53,390 nt of DNA from Gracilaria caudata (lineage: Eukaryota; Rhodophyta; Florideophyceae; Gracilariales; Gracilariaceae). Shown here in pieces: positions 9,142-17,771 of the stretch. Made by a program: the position numbers and the translations under genes. Numbering within the stretch: position 1 is the stretch's first letter; each line of letters opens with the position of its first letter. The stretch spans positions 1 to 53,390 of the forward strand of contig JASCIV010000075.1 of assembly GCA_030374735.1 (NCBI GenBank), in the 5' to 3' direction. The notes beneath the pieces were generated by a model. The model did no database searches and had not been told where the DNA came from. It worked only from the letters and a program-made list of their open reading frames with translations.

Positions 9142-10440
9142 TCAGGGACGGTCAGCAGCCGATTCTGCCGTGATTCGAGGGGTGGACGTCAGTGACGTCA
9201 CGCCCCCCACCGGACTGGACGTCAAAGACGTCGTCCCCTCCACCGGGCTGGACGCATTGGTCCTCCTACGCTTCCTCCGGAACAAGCTCCACCTTCTGCC
9301 GCTAGAAGTGGAATTGGCATGACTGATAGCAGTATGCTCGCTCATCCTTGCGTCAGGCGTGCTGCTGTCGTCAGCGTTCTGCCTATTGGACCGCCCACTA
9401 AAGGGCGTCTTCTTCAACGCCCTCAACCTCTCGCTCGATCGACCCGACGCGGACCTGGTCTTAATTTCGCGAGTGCGCTTCGAATACGCCGTACTTGCGT
9501 GATGATGCAGCAGTTTGACGCTTTCCTCGGTTTGCAACGCATTGTTTTCAACCTCCTCCGCTTTCTGTCGCCATTCCTCGCGACTCTTCTTGACACTCTC
9601 CTCCCGACGACGCGCCTCCACTGCGTGCGCAGCATCTGCGTCGTAGCCCGCGCCCAGCGCGCCGGCCGCGATCATGGATGCAGCTTTTCGCGACGGCACT
9701 ATAATGGCCGAGGGATCGGTGGCATTGGGGTCCTTGGCAAGCTCCTTTCGCAGCGCGTCAAGCTTTGAGCGGTTGGTGTCGAGCGTCTGCTGTGCCTTTT
9801 TGACATTGGCTTCGCGCGCTTTGAGTTCGGCTTCCAAGTCATCCAGCATATGCTCTGCGGGGTGCGAGAGCGGATTGGCGCCCTCTCTGAGCTGGGCAAA
9901 CAGCTCCGTCTTCCGCCACAGCAAGGCGACGCCAAACAACGGCAGAAACGAAAGAACGACGGCAATGTTGACAAGAATGGACTCAAACCAATGCGGTCGG
10001 TAGCGGTTAATGAGCAGCACGGCAAGCACGAGCGCCAGAAACAGCACAGTGGGATCCGGTAATCTAGAGGCAACAGCAGAGGCCTTCTCAAGCGGCGGCC
10101 ACAATTTGGCCAGTTTTGCAGCCCATGGCGACGTCTGTCGGCCGGAATGAGCAGAATCAGCGGACGGTTGTTTCGACGCGCCCGAAAACAGACGCGCCAC
10201 AAGCTGCGCCACCGGATTGGGCTTCGAGGGCGGCTTTGCGGCGCGAAAGCGCACAAGGCTGTCGCGAGCGCGCACGTCGTTTTCGGTGATGGCGCCAATG
10301 TCCATGAACAGCGTGGAGGACGACGGGGCGTCAGAGGCATCCGACTGCCTCGGCTCGTGCGGGTCGTACGCGCGCATGTTCTTGGCGAGTACGTCGGCCG
10401 CAGGCACTAGCAGCGGGCGCGCCGCGCCGCCCAGCGCCAT
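9142..10440 (-). CDS. Two-TM coiled-coil membrane protein, unknown family
   Basis: 432 aa from the ATG at 10438-10440 (MALGGAARPLLVP). The open frame extends 72 codons upstream but that part is Arg/Cys-rich and comes from a GGCAGC microsatellite, so I exclude it. Residues 1-125 are polar. Two adjacent hydrophobic helices follow near 128-175 (PTVLFLALVLAVLLINRY and ILVNIAVVLSFLPLFGVALL). Next comes a heptad-like charged coiled coil (about 190-310, for example LDDLEAELKAREANVKKAQQ). The tail is basic and Ser-rich and ends in two near-identical units (SSPVEGTTSLT, SSPVGGVTSLT). The hairpin-like TM pair plus coiled coil suggests an organelle or ER membrane protein. I do not recognise a family. 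Confidence 0.65.
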   Translation of the reverse strand: MALGGAARPLLVPAADVLAKNMRAYDPHEPRQSDASDAPSSSTLFMDIGAITENDVRARDSLVRFRAAKPPSKPNPVAQLVARLFSGASKQPSADSAHSGRQTSPWAAKLAKLWPPLEKASAVASRLPDPTVLFLALVLAVLLINRYRPHWFESILVNIAVVLSFLPLFGVALLWRKTELFAQLREGANPLSHPAEHMLDDLEAELKAREANVKKAQQTLDTNRSKLDALRKELAKDPNATDPSAIIVPSRKAASMIAAGALGAGYDADAAHAVEARRREESVKKSREEWRQKAEEVENNALQTEESVKLLHHHASTAYSKRTREIKTRSASGRSSERLRALKKTPFSGRSNRQNADDSSTPDARMSEHTAISHANSTSSGRRWSLFRRKRRRTNASSPVEGTTSLTSSPVGGVTSLTSTPRITAESAADRP

Positions 10441-10971
10441 GGCGAAGCGGCTCGAGAAGGACGGCGGCGACGACGGAGACGAGACGGTGACGGCGAAGAC
10501 GCGACGACGACAATAGCGGCAGCGGCAGCGGCAGCGGCAGCGGCAGCGACAGAGCGGGCGGGCGTGAACAACGAACTGAACGAGCGCGCGACGCGGAGGG
10601 TGCGGGGGAGCGCAGCTGCGGACGCGTGGCCGAACGCGTGAACGGCATTTTTGCATTTGTGTTGCAGCTCGCGCGTGTCAGCTGAGCGCAGTCAGCGTCA
10701 GCGTGACGCGCGCGCGCGACAAGCAACACGAAAGCAGGAGTTCAGAATGCTTTCAATGCCACGTGGGCAAGTGGACACGTCTCCCACGCGGCCCACGCGG
10801 AGATGGTGTACACACTGTGTAACGCGCGCCAGCAAGTGCGGGGTGGCGCACGCGTGCGGCGCTTTGGGGTGGCGTTGTGCTTCTTCGCTGCCACGCGCGC
10901 GCTCGCGACGCGCTGCGCGGGGCGCACGCGCTTGCCAGTTGCCGCTAGGCCGCTGCTCAATAGCAGCGCCG
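10441..10971. promoter_or_regulatory. Divergent promoter region, two-TM protein (-) / OSBP (+)
   Basis: 530 bp of GC-rich DNA between two head-to-head start codons. It includes the GGCAGC repeat and GCGCGC-rich words. I see no TATA box and no third gene. Confidence 0.5.
10511..10553. repeat. (GGCAGC)n microsatellite
   Basis: About six GGCAGC units in the divergent promoter region between the two-TM protein gene and the OSBP gene. Confidence 0.85.
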
Positions 10972-12417
10972 ATGCAGCCCGTCGTCAAAATGTCCGCGCC
11001 GCTCACACCGCCCGGCGCGCCACTTCTGCCCGTGGACTTCATCTCCGACGAGGACGCATACTTCGACGCGCGCGAAACGCTGTCTTCCTCCGTCGCTTCG
11101 TCGCCGCGCGCACCCGTCATGATCCCGGTGCGCTACTCGCGTCTGCAGCAGTTGGCGTCGCCGCAGCCGCCGCCGGACGCTGAGCTGTCGTTGTTCAGGC
11201 TTGCGAAGGAGGTGCTCACCAGTGTGAAGCCTGGCGCCGATGTTACGAACATCAACCTGCCCGCCAGCATTCTGGACCCCGTTTCCACGCTTGAAAAGGC
11301 CAAGAAGTCCATGCAGCGCGGCGAGTTGCTGCAGGACTTGTGCAACTGCGACGACCCCGAGGCCCGCATGCTCAACGTCATTCGCTTCAATTTGTCTGGT
11401 CTCGCCAAGGAGCGCTTCGGCAAAAAGCCGTACAACCCCGTACTGGGCGAGGTGTACCGCTGCGCCTTTGCGCACAAGGGCAATGGCGGCGAGACGCTGC
11501 TCGTGGCAGAGCAGGTGTCACACCACCCGCCCATAACGGCGCTTCATTTGCACAACGACACGCTCGGATTTCAGCTCGACTCGCACACCGCGCCGGAGCC
11601 CAGGTTCTGGGGAAACAGCCTGGAGGTGAAGCTCAGGGGCGAAATCCGAATCACACTGGCGTGCTATGATCACGAGCAGTACGTCATTACCCGCCCATAC
11701 GTTTACATGAGCGGCTTTCTGGCGGGCCGTCAGCGCTTGGAGTTCAACGGAGCTTCAACTTTCGCTTGCAAACGCACGGGGCTCGGAGCGCAGATTGAGT
11801 TCCATCGAGCAAAGGGTCACTTGAATTCGCGGGTTGACCTTAACGCTATCAGTGGTCGAATTTACGAACTTGCAACCGATCAAACTATTTACACACTGGA
11901 AGGACATTGGGATAGTAAGGTGCACATCACCAGCGTGAATAACAAGCAACAACGCGTGCTTTTTGACTACGACGCTGTGGTTGCCGAAAAGTCCATGGTA
12001 GCCATCTGCCCTCCGTTAGAAGACGAGGAGCCATCGTTCAGCACACGTGTTTGGGCAGAGTGCTCGCAGGCAATCAACAACGGAGACACGGCTACTGCCA
12101 ACGCGCAGAAGCGGAAGGTGGAAGATCATCAACGACACCTCAAGAAGGAACGCGTGGCCGCGGGACTGGTGTGGAACTATCGCTATTTTTTGGACAGGAG
12201 TGACGGCGATGGGTACGAGCTGCGACCGGAACTACGGAAACAACAGCTGGTAAAGCTGGTGTTGGAGCCACACGAAATAGAAGGACTGAGATCGGGCGAG
12301 CTGATGCGCCAGATGCATGCGGAGCTGATGAAGGACGTGGAGGAAGGCGATTCAAAGGAACGCGTGGGCATGAGAAGAAAACTGCTGTCGAGAAGCCGCA
12401 ATAGCAACAAGGCGTGA
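10972..12417 (+). CDS. Oxysterol-binding protein (short ORP/Osh4-like)
   Basis: 481 aa. Start is the first ATG before recognisable protein; a second in-frame ATG follows 18 nt later. The upstream frame is open but not protein-like. It is a lone OSBP-related lipid-binding domain without PH or ankyrin repeats, as in Osh4-type proteins. Near residue 153 is KPYNPVLGE. At 179-187 is the family fingerprint EQVSHHPPI, which binds the phosphoinositide headgroup. The C-terminal half has WNYRYFLDR and a charged helical end (LMRQMHAELMKDVEEGDSKE). Members carry sterol or PI4P between membranes at contact sites. Single exon. Family assignment is secure; the ligand is not determined. Confidence 0.95.
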   Translation: MQPVVKMSAPLTPPGAPLLPVDFISDEDAYFDARETLSSSVASSPRAPVMIPVRYSRLQQLASPQPPPDAELSLFRLAKEVLTSVKPGADVTNINLPASILDPVSTLEKAKKSMQRGELLQDLCNCDDPEARMLNVIRFNLSGLAKERFGKKPYNPVLGEVYRCAFAHKGNGGETLLVAEQVSHHPPITALHLHNDTLGFQLDSHTAPEPRFWGNSLEVKLRGEIRITLACYDHEQYVITRPYVYMSGFLAGRQRLEFNGASTFACKRTGLGAQIEFHRAKGHLNSRVDLNAISGRIYELATDQTIYTLEGHWDSKVHITSVNNKQQRVLFDYDAVVAEKSMVAICPPLEDEEPSFSTRVWAECSQAINNGDTATANAQKRKVEDHQRHLKKERVAAGLVWNYRYFLDRSDGDGYELRPELRKQQLVKLVLEPHEIEGLRSGELMRQMHAELMKDVEEGDSKERVGMRRKLLSRSRNSNKA

Positions 12418-12893
12418 GCGTACAAGGGTAGTGGAAGGTGACGCAGCGACGCGGAGGTTGTCAGCGCTGCGATGATGACATGCGTAGCTGTCATCGAGGC
12501 ACTGCGCTTGTGGTGACGCGCAGAGGAGCGCTGGCGCACCGTGCACAGAAGGGTGGCGCGCGGCGCTGAGCACTGATCCTGCCACGTGTGCGGCGCGCGT
12601 TGGCCGCGCTGTGCGTGATGCCATGGCCAACAGCTGGCGCTGGCGCAGGAGAGCCGTCGGTGCACGGCGTGGTGCTCAACGACGGTGGTGGACCATCTCA
12701 GGCGCTGATGGCACTTTTGCTGGTTGTGCACGGTGCGCTTGAACGGCAGAGTGACTTCGGTGCGAAGGCGTCGTGCGCTGCGGGCTGGGCACTCGCGTTT
12801 TGACCACGTTTTGACGGCGCGACTGCGAGTAGAGCGAGGCTTGTCTGTTTAAACTGTGTTTATTATTGTGTTCTTGTGTTGCGGCGCGCTCTA
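12418..12893. other. Intergenic region before the carrier gene
   Basis: 476 bp, GC-rich then AT-rich near 12850-12870. Taken as the 3' UTR of the OSBP gene and promoter of the carrier. No further gene seen. Confidence 0.4.
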
Positions 12894-13984
12894 ATGGCGA
12901 AACGTGGTGAGGATAAACTTGTGGCCAACTCTCCGGCCTCGCCGCCTTCGTTGGCGGTGGCGAAGGAGTTGTTTGCGGGAACAATGGGCGGTACTGCGCA
13001 GGTGAGTTGTGTCGTTTTGCCAGCACGCGTTGCTTGTTGCTCGGTTTGCCTGTCGTTCGTACTCACATCTCTTGTTCTGCTCAGATATGCGTCGGTCATC
13101 CTTTCGATACCGTCAAAGTGAAGCTGCAAAGCATGAAGCAGCCGAAGCCTGGCCAACCGCCCATGTACACTGGCGCAATGGATGTCGCCAGAAAGGTTGT
13201 CGCGCGCGAAGGTGTACGCGGTCTGTTTGCGGGCATTCAAGCGCCGCTTCCGTTTGTGGCCGTGTTCAACGCCACGCTGTTTGCGGCCAACGGCACCATG
13301 AGACGCGTGCTGGGCAAGGGAAGAACGGAGGAGCAACTGTCCATCGCAGAGATCGGGCTGGCGGGCGTCGGAGCCGGTGTGGCCGTCAGTTTCGTCGCGT
13401 GTCCCACAGAACTTGTCAAATGTCGATTGCAGGCGCAGCCAGGCGCTTTTGCGGGCGCTATTGATTGTACGAGACAGGTAGTTGCGAATCGCGGTATGAG
13501 CGGCTTGTTCACGGGCATGCAGGCCACTTTGATCCGCGAGATGCCGGGAAATGCGTTGTACTTTATGACGTACGTTGGCACTCAAAGACGTATGGTTCCG
13601 GAGGGCGGTTCTGTCAAGGATTTGACCTCGTGGCATCATCTTTTCGCTGGTGGTATGGCAGGGCTTGGTAAGTTGCGTCCCCCCGTCTGCTTTACTCTAC
13701 CTCATTTTTGAGAAACAATAGGGATTCTAACCTTCTCTCCTCGGTTTTTGATATCAGCTTTTTGGCTCCCATGTTATCCTATGGATTTGTGCAAAACTTT
13801 GATTCAAACCGACAGTGAAACCAATCCGAAGTATAGAGGCTTCTTTGACTGCGTTCGAAAGGTGGTGAAGGCCGAAGGAGTACGAGGACTGTACAAGGGT
13901 ATTGGCCCTTGCCTCGCTCGCGCTTTCCCTGCGAATGCTGTCACTCTACTTGCGTATGAATCAACAAAGAATCTTCTTGGCTGA
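12894..13984 (+). CDS. Mitochondrial carrier (SLC25), carnitine/acylcarnitine or basic-amino-acid type
   Basis: 305 aa from three exons: 12894-13001, 13085-13667, 13758-13984. Introns are 83 nt (gtgagt...ctcag) and 90 nt (gtaagt...TTCTAAC...atcag). Joined, the protein shows the tripartite SLC25 fold with all three signatures: HPFDTVKVKLQ, CPTELVKCRLQ and YPMDLCKTLIQ. Each is followed by an EG-x-x-G-L-F/Y-x-G motif (GVRGLFAGI, GMSGLFTGM, GVRGLYKGI). The closest layout is that of the carnitine/acylcarnitine, ornithine and BOU-type carriers. It sits in the inner mitochondrial membrane and exchanges metabolites; substrate choice is an inference. The CDS is wrong if read without splicing, since exon 1 is only 36 codons. 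Confidence 0.93.
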
Positions 13985-15201
13985 GAACGCTTTGTATCTA
14001 CATCATGTCCATCACCTTTGATGGCTGGGTTTCGCTCTTGTACGATAATTACTTATTCTTCTTGAGCTCTATTCTTGGAAGGCCGACTTACTGCGAGCTT
14101 AACTGTACTAAAACTGGCGACTCAAAGAAAGTTGGGAGATGTAACTCTAAAGAGTTCTCTATGGCCATTTCTATCTCGTGCTTGTCGCGGGTTCGCATCG
14201 CAGAGATTGTCCCTTGGAGCCACATGTGTTGGGAGTTTTATCGCACAGCGAATAAGCTGTGAGCCTCGCATACTTTTGTGGCTTGATTGATATTCGAAAG
14301 TCCCTTACGAGCTCCTTATGGGTTCAGCCCTTCGTCCGACAGTCGTACTATCGGATCGTGCGGAATATTTTGAGCATAACACAGCTAATCGGTTCAGGTT
14401 TTCACTCCATTGGTATCTCTGTTAAATCTAATCCCTGTAGTTCTGAACCCGGTAGCTTTCAAAGGCTACAGCCAAAAGTTCCAGTGTAGCAATAAGGACA
14501 TAACATTCAGTCACTTGTGCCAAAGCCCACCTTGTGTGTTACTCATACATGCACGTTTAATATTGCCGCTGTCGAACTGGTTCTCATGCAAATTTCCGAA
14601 GGATGACGAACGGATGTTCGCTTCTGAAAAGCCTGGTCTTTCAGTTCAGTATCTTTGGCCTCCGTTGGAGACCCGTCTGCGTTCTCATTTCGCTCCTACC
14701 ACGCAAAAGTGGATCGGAGACAGGCACACCACGGGAAGGCGGGATGCACGTGCCCAAAGCCTGGTCTACGTCGTGGAAATGCGTGCAGAATTTTCTCCGC
14801 CACATATGTGCTCATCTTGAAGATAATGTAGTGCATCGCAGTCACAATTATCTACTAGGCCCGTTCAGCCCCTCTCCATAAATGCGTTCTTGATCAGAGT
14901 AGAGAAATAGAGCCAAGAAGACCCAGCAATTTAAGGCAACTCAGAAAACAGAGAGTCCCACCTAGATATACCTTGAGTCCTCTTGCTCTAAAGGTGAAGG
15001 GCTGTTCTTGTAAGAGCTCACTGCAAGTATCGCTGTCCACGTTCATCTCGTGTCTGGTCGCACTTTCGTCGCCCAATTGCTGCACAACCCACAAGCTTTC
15101 GAACAGAACTACGATTTCGTTTGAACACTGAACCCAAAACACTGTCGACTTCGTGACGTGGACTCATAGGCCTTCTTCAAATACCTTAAGATCTTCCCTT
15201 C
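13985..15201. other. 1.2-kb intergenic region between convergent genes
   Basis: Follows the carrier gene and precedes the 3' end of the MTRFR-like gene. It has only short frames of random composition. I see no RNA gene, repeat or recognisable element remnant. Confidence 0.4.
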
Positions 15202-15977
15202 TCAGAAATCTAAGCTCAGACTTCTGTCGCGTCGAGATTTGAAGTGTTTCTTTATCGCCTTTCTCCGTCGCTTCGCCTTCCTTGCGCGGGCAAGATGCAG
15301 TTCCTTTGCGGCCAAGGACTCCTCCCCTCGCAGTTGTTCATCAAGCTTTCGCTGTAAAATTACCCTGGCCAGCTTTCGATTTTGATCTCTGCTCCTCGTT
15401 TGTTGACATTTAACAACAATTCCTGATGGTGTATGCTTAAGCACCTGTTTCGTTGTGAGTTGAGAAGTAGAAACCAGCCGTTAGTTTGATGCCCTTCGTG
15501 GTCAGGGTCATAAACGTACCATGATACGTTCGAAATATTCGGTGGGGAACTACTTACCACGCAGTTGGAGGTTTTGTTCACCTTCTGACCTCCGGAGCCT
15601 GAGCCTCTTACAAAATCTTCGATCAGATCTTCTTCGTTAATGGATGGTAGTTCATAACCTTTTATGGACTTGGTACCGACTTCTGATGATTTCTCAGTAT
15701 TAATTTGCGCTTGTACGAGTTCCGTTTCGGTGCTCAGAGATCTCTGGGCCACGTCTTTCGGCGGGTGGGAAACCGCTGGAGACGAAAAAGAGCAATTCAC
15801 AGTCCTTTGCGTCGGGAAAAAACACACCCGTCTGCGTGGAAACCTCGAGATGATGAACTGGCCACTTGCCGGGACATGCGACACAGCGCTGTAGAATGGA
15901 GGGAAGATTAGCCTGCGAGATAACGGTGAAGAGCAGGCGAAAGTGGCCATTTGAATGACTGCTCTTCTTGCCATCAT
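15202..15977 (-). CDS. MTRFR: Mitochondrial ribosome-rescue factor with GGQ domain (MTRFR/C12orf65-like)
   Basis: 220 aa from two exons on the minus strand, 15977-15558 and 15444-15202. The 113-nt intron has donor GTAAGT and acceptor ACAG. The N-terminus (MARRAVIQMATFACSSPLSR) is basic and Ser-rich, as in a mitochondrial targeting peptide. The GGQ domain covers about 110-190: ESDL-like DLIEDFVRGSGSGGQKVNKT, then across the splice NCVV-LKHTPSGIVVKC, QTRSRDQNRKLARVIL. The C-terminus is a Lys/Arg tail (ARARKAKRRRKAIKKHFKSR) that in this family enters the mRNA channel of stalled mitoribosomes. The splice joins NCV to VLKH, exactly as in the human protein. It lacks the codon-recognition domain of true release factors, hence rescue rather than termination. 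Confidence 0.92.
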
Positions 15978-16272
15978 TTAGCTTCGCAGAGCTTCGGAAA
16001 TGAGCAGCTTGAGCTTCCCTATGAACCGAAAGTACGAAAGTAGTGTGGGGACCACGTTCCCATCCACAGGCGAAGTTCCAAGGTACTTTGACCGTTAACT
16101 GCAACTCTCACGGCGGCGACGTGACTATTGGCCGCGTGCGGACGCGGATAAGTGGCTCGGGTGTTCTCGTGCAAATTAATTCACATAATTACGACGGGTA
16201 GCAGATACGTCCGACAAATACCGCAACACTTCTACAGCGTTTTCTTTCGGTCGAACGCCTTGGTAAACCCAT

Positions 16273-16712
16273 CTAGTGGGTTACTCGGTTAATAGGATGC
16301 CCCTGCGTGCGTCCATCCCAAGTCGACAAAAGGATGTCAGATACAATTCTCCGTCCAAAAGAGGCATGATGAATAAGAATGCAATACGTACCCGCTTAGA
16401 ACTCCAAGATTCGTTTTCATCTTTTTCCGCGTCAATCTCGCCAATGACAGCTATGTTATCACCTCTAATGATAAAAGTATTTAATGGATCAGATGCGATT
16501 GTTTGCATGGGTTTGTTTGGTTCAAACACGCGTTCAACGCATTTATCAAGAACTATGTTGCATACCTGATCAAATCCGCGTAGATGCCCCACCAGCATTC
16601 GTCCATCGTTTGTAATCACACCCACTCTTTTGTCAACGTAATCAAGCAACATGGACTTGCGCCCCGTCCCCTTTCCTGATTGCTCCTTCTTTCCTTTTGG
16701 CTTAGCAGACAT
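16273..16712 (-). CDS. LSM8: U6 snRNA-associated Sm-like protein LSm8
   Basis: 116 aa from exon 16712-16392 and a 30-nt last exon 16302-16273. The 89-nt intron has donor GTACGT, a CTGAC branch-like site, and acceptor CGCAG. The Sm fold runs from about 20: Sm1 VGVITNDGRMLVGHLRGFDQ, Sm2 IIRGDNIAVIGEID. LSm8 caps the nuclear LSm2-8 ring that binds the 3' U tail of U6 snRNA. Unspliced, the frame would end in unrelated residues. Spliced, it ends GHPINRVTH, which resembles the short conserved tail of LSm8 (R-x-x-P-L-x-x-V-x-H). A lysine-rich 18-residue N-terminal extension (KPKGKKEQSGKG) is unusual for the family. Start is the ATG before that extension. Confidence 0.93.
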
Positions 16713-17314
16713 GCTGCCAATGTTGGAAATGTACCTAGCGATCGGCAATTCAATCGGGCACACAACTCACCAAGAGTATGCGTCTCTTGAGGCAACCGGA
16801 TGCCTTCTCAAGAGGTCAAAGTCTTTAGAAACTTGGACAAGATGTAAAGCTTCCTGTCGAAAACAATCACGATTTGTACGCTTGCTGCAATCTTCAGCTG
16901 CGAGTGTAATGGGTTCTATGCTCGTTGGACATGGGGAGTACAAGGGTAAAGCAAGGCGGTTGTCGTCTGAGCAAGTCGATCAAGCCGCCCCGGTTTGATA
17001 GAGGAAATCTGGACTTTTCCATTTCTGCGGAATTTCCTGAGTTTTTCTGTTAAAGGGGGTTCTCATGTGAAGGGATTATTCGTACTTCGTGCACGTGCGC
17101 CAATCACATGCGCGGTAGTACAGGGATACATGGAGGTCCGTCCATACAGCTCGGGTGGGATCAAGTCGATGAGCGCCGCCGACGTCCGCCCACCCCTCGC
17201 ATTTGATCCTCCCCCAGTCTTCACTCGCAACTTCCTTCGTTTTGATAATCATCCTTTGCTTAAAATCAGCTGCTGAAGAGAGGCTAAGGTACATATTACA
17301 ATTGACGCAATCAA
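16713..17314. promoter_or_regulatory. Divergent promoter region LSM8 (-) / HSP10 (+)
   Basis: About 600 bp between head-to-head starts. It contains TTC/GAA clusters near 17030 (TTCTGCGGAATTTCC), but their spacing does not match a canonical heat-shock element, so I do not call one. No other gene seen. Confidence 0.4.
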
Positions 17315-17701
17315 ATGGTATGTATCTCACATCGTCTCCTTCCTTCTGATCTCTTTCTTTACTTCAAGAGCCTAACCACCTGTGATACTTGCTAGGCTTC
17401 GAGAGTTGTGAAAAGAATCATCCCCCTCCTCGATCGAGTTCTTATTCAGAAAGCGGTCGCGGAGAAGACAAGTCGCGGTGGCGTAATTCTGCCTGAGTCC
17501 GCAGTCAGCAAACTGAATGAAGGAAAGGTGATTGCAGTCGGTCCCGGTGCAAGGACCACCGACGGCACTTTGATCCAACCTTCCGTGAAGGAAGGAGACG
17601 ACGTTCTCCTTCCGGAATATGGTGGCTCAAAGGTTGTCATCGACGGTAAAGACTTCTTCTTATATAGAGACGACGAACTATTGGGACTCATCGAGCACTA
17701 G
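17315..17701 (+). CDS. HSPE1: Mitochondrial-type 10-kDa chaperonin (HSP10/CPN10/GroES)
   Basis: 102 aa. The start codon ATG (17315-17317) is an exon of its own as far as coding goes. A 78-nt intron follows (gtatgt...CCTAACC...ttgctag), and the rest runs from 17396 to 17701, giving MASRVVKRIIPLLDRVLIQK. Without the splice the frame has no ATG at the right place. Family features: PLLDRVLI at the start, the mobile loop KTSRGGVILPE (about 27-37) that contacts Hsp60, VIAVGPG and DDVLLPEYGG, ending LLGLIEH. It caps the Hsp60 chamber in the mitochondrial matrix. The short N-terminus is typical, as Hsp10 is imported uncleaved. Confidence 0.95.
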
Positions 17702-17771
17702 AAGACTGGAATTCTAAAACCAATGCACTGGTGTTTGTGCTTTACTCGTTCTCAGATTCGGATTTTTTTTC

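Noticed and set aside
9183..9250. CRE-like palindrome TGACGTCA and a 33-bp direct repeat
   Set aside because: Both lie in the coding repeat at the C-terminus of the two-TM protein, so the palindrome is best explained as codon sequence.
10651..10971. N-terminal extension of the OSBP protein
   Set aside because: The frame is open but Arg/Cys-rich and unlike the family; the ATG at 10972 precedes the first plausible protein sequence.
17020..17060. Heat-shock element upstream of HSP10
   Set aside because: TTC and GAA words are present but their spacing does not match nTTCnnGAAn.
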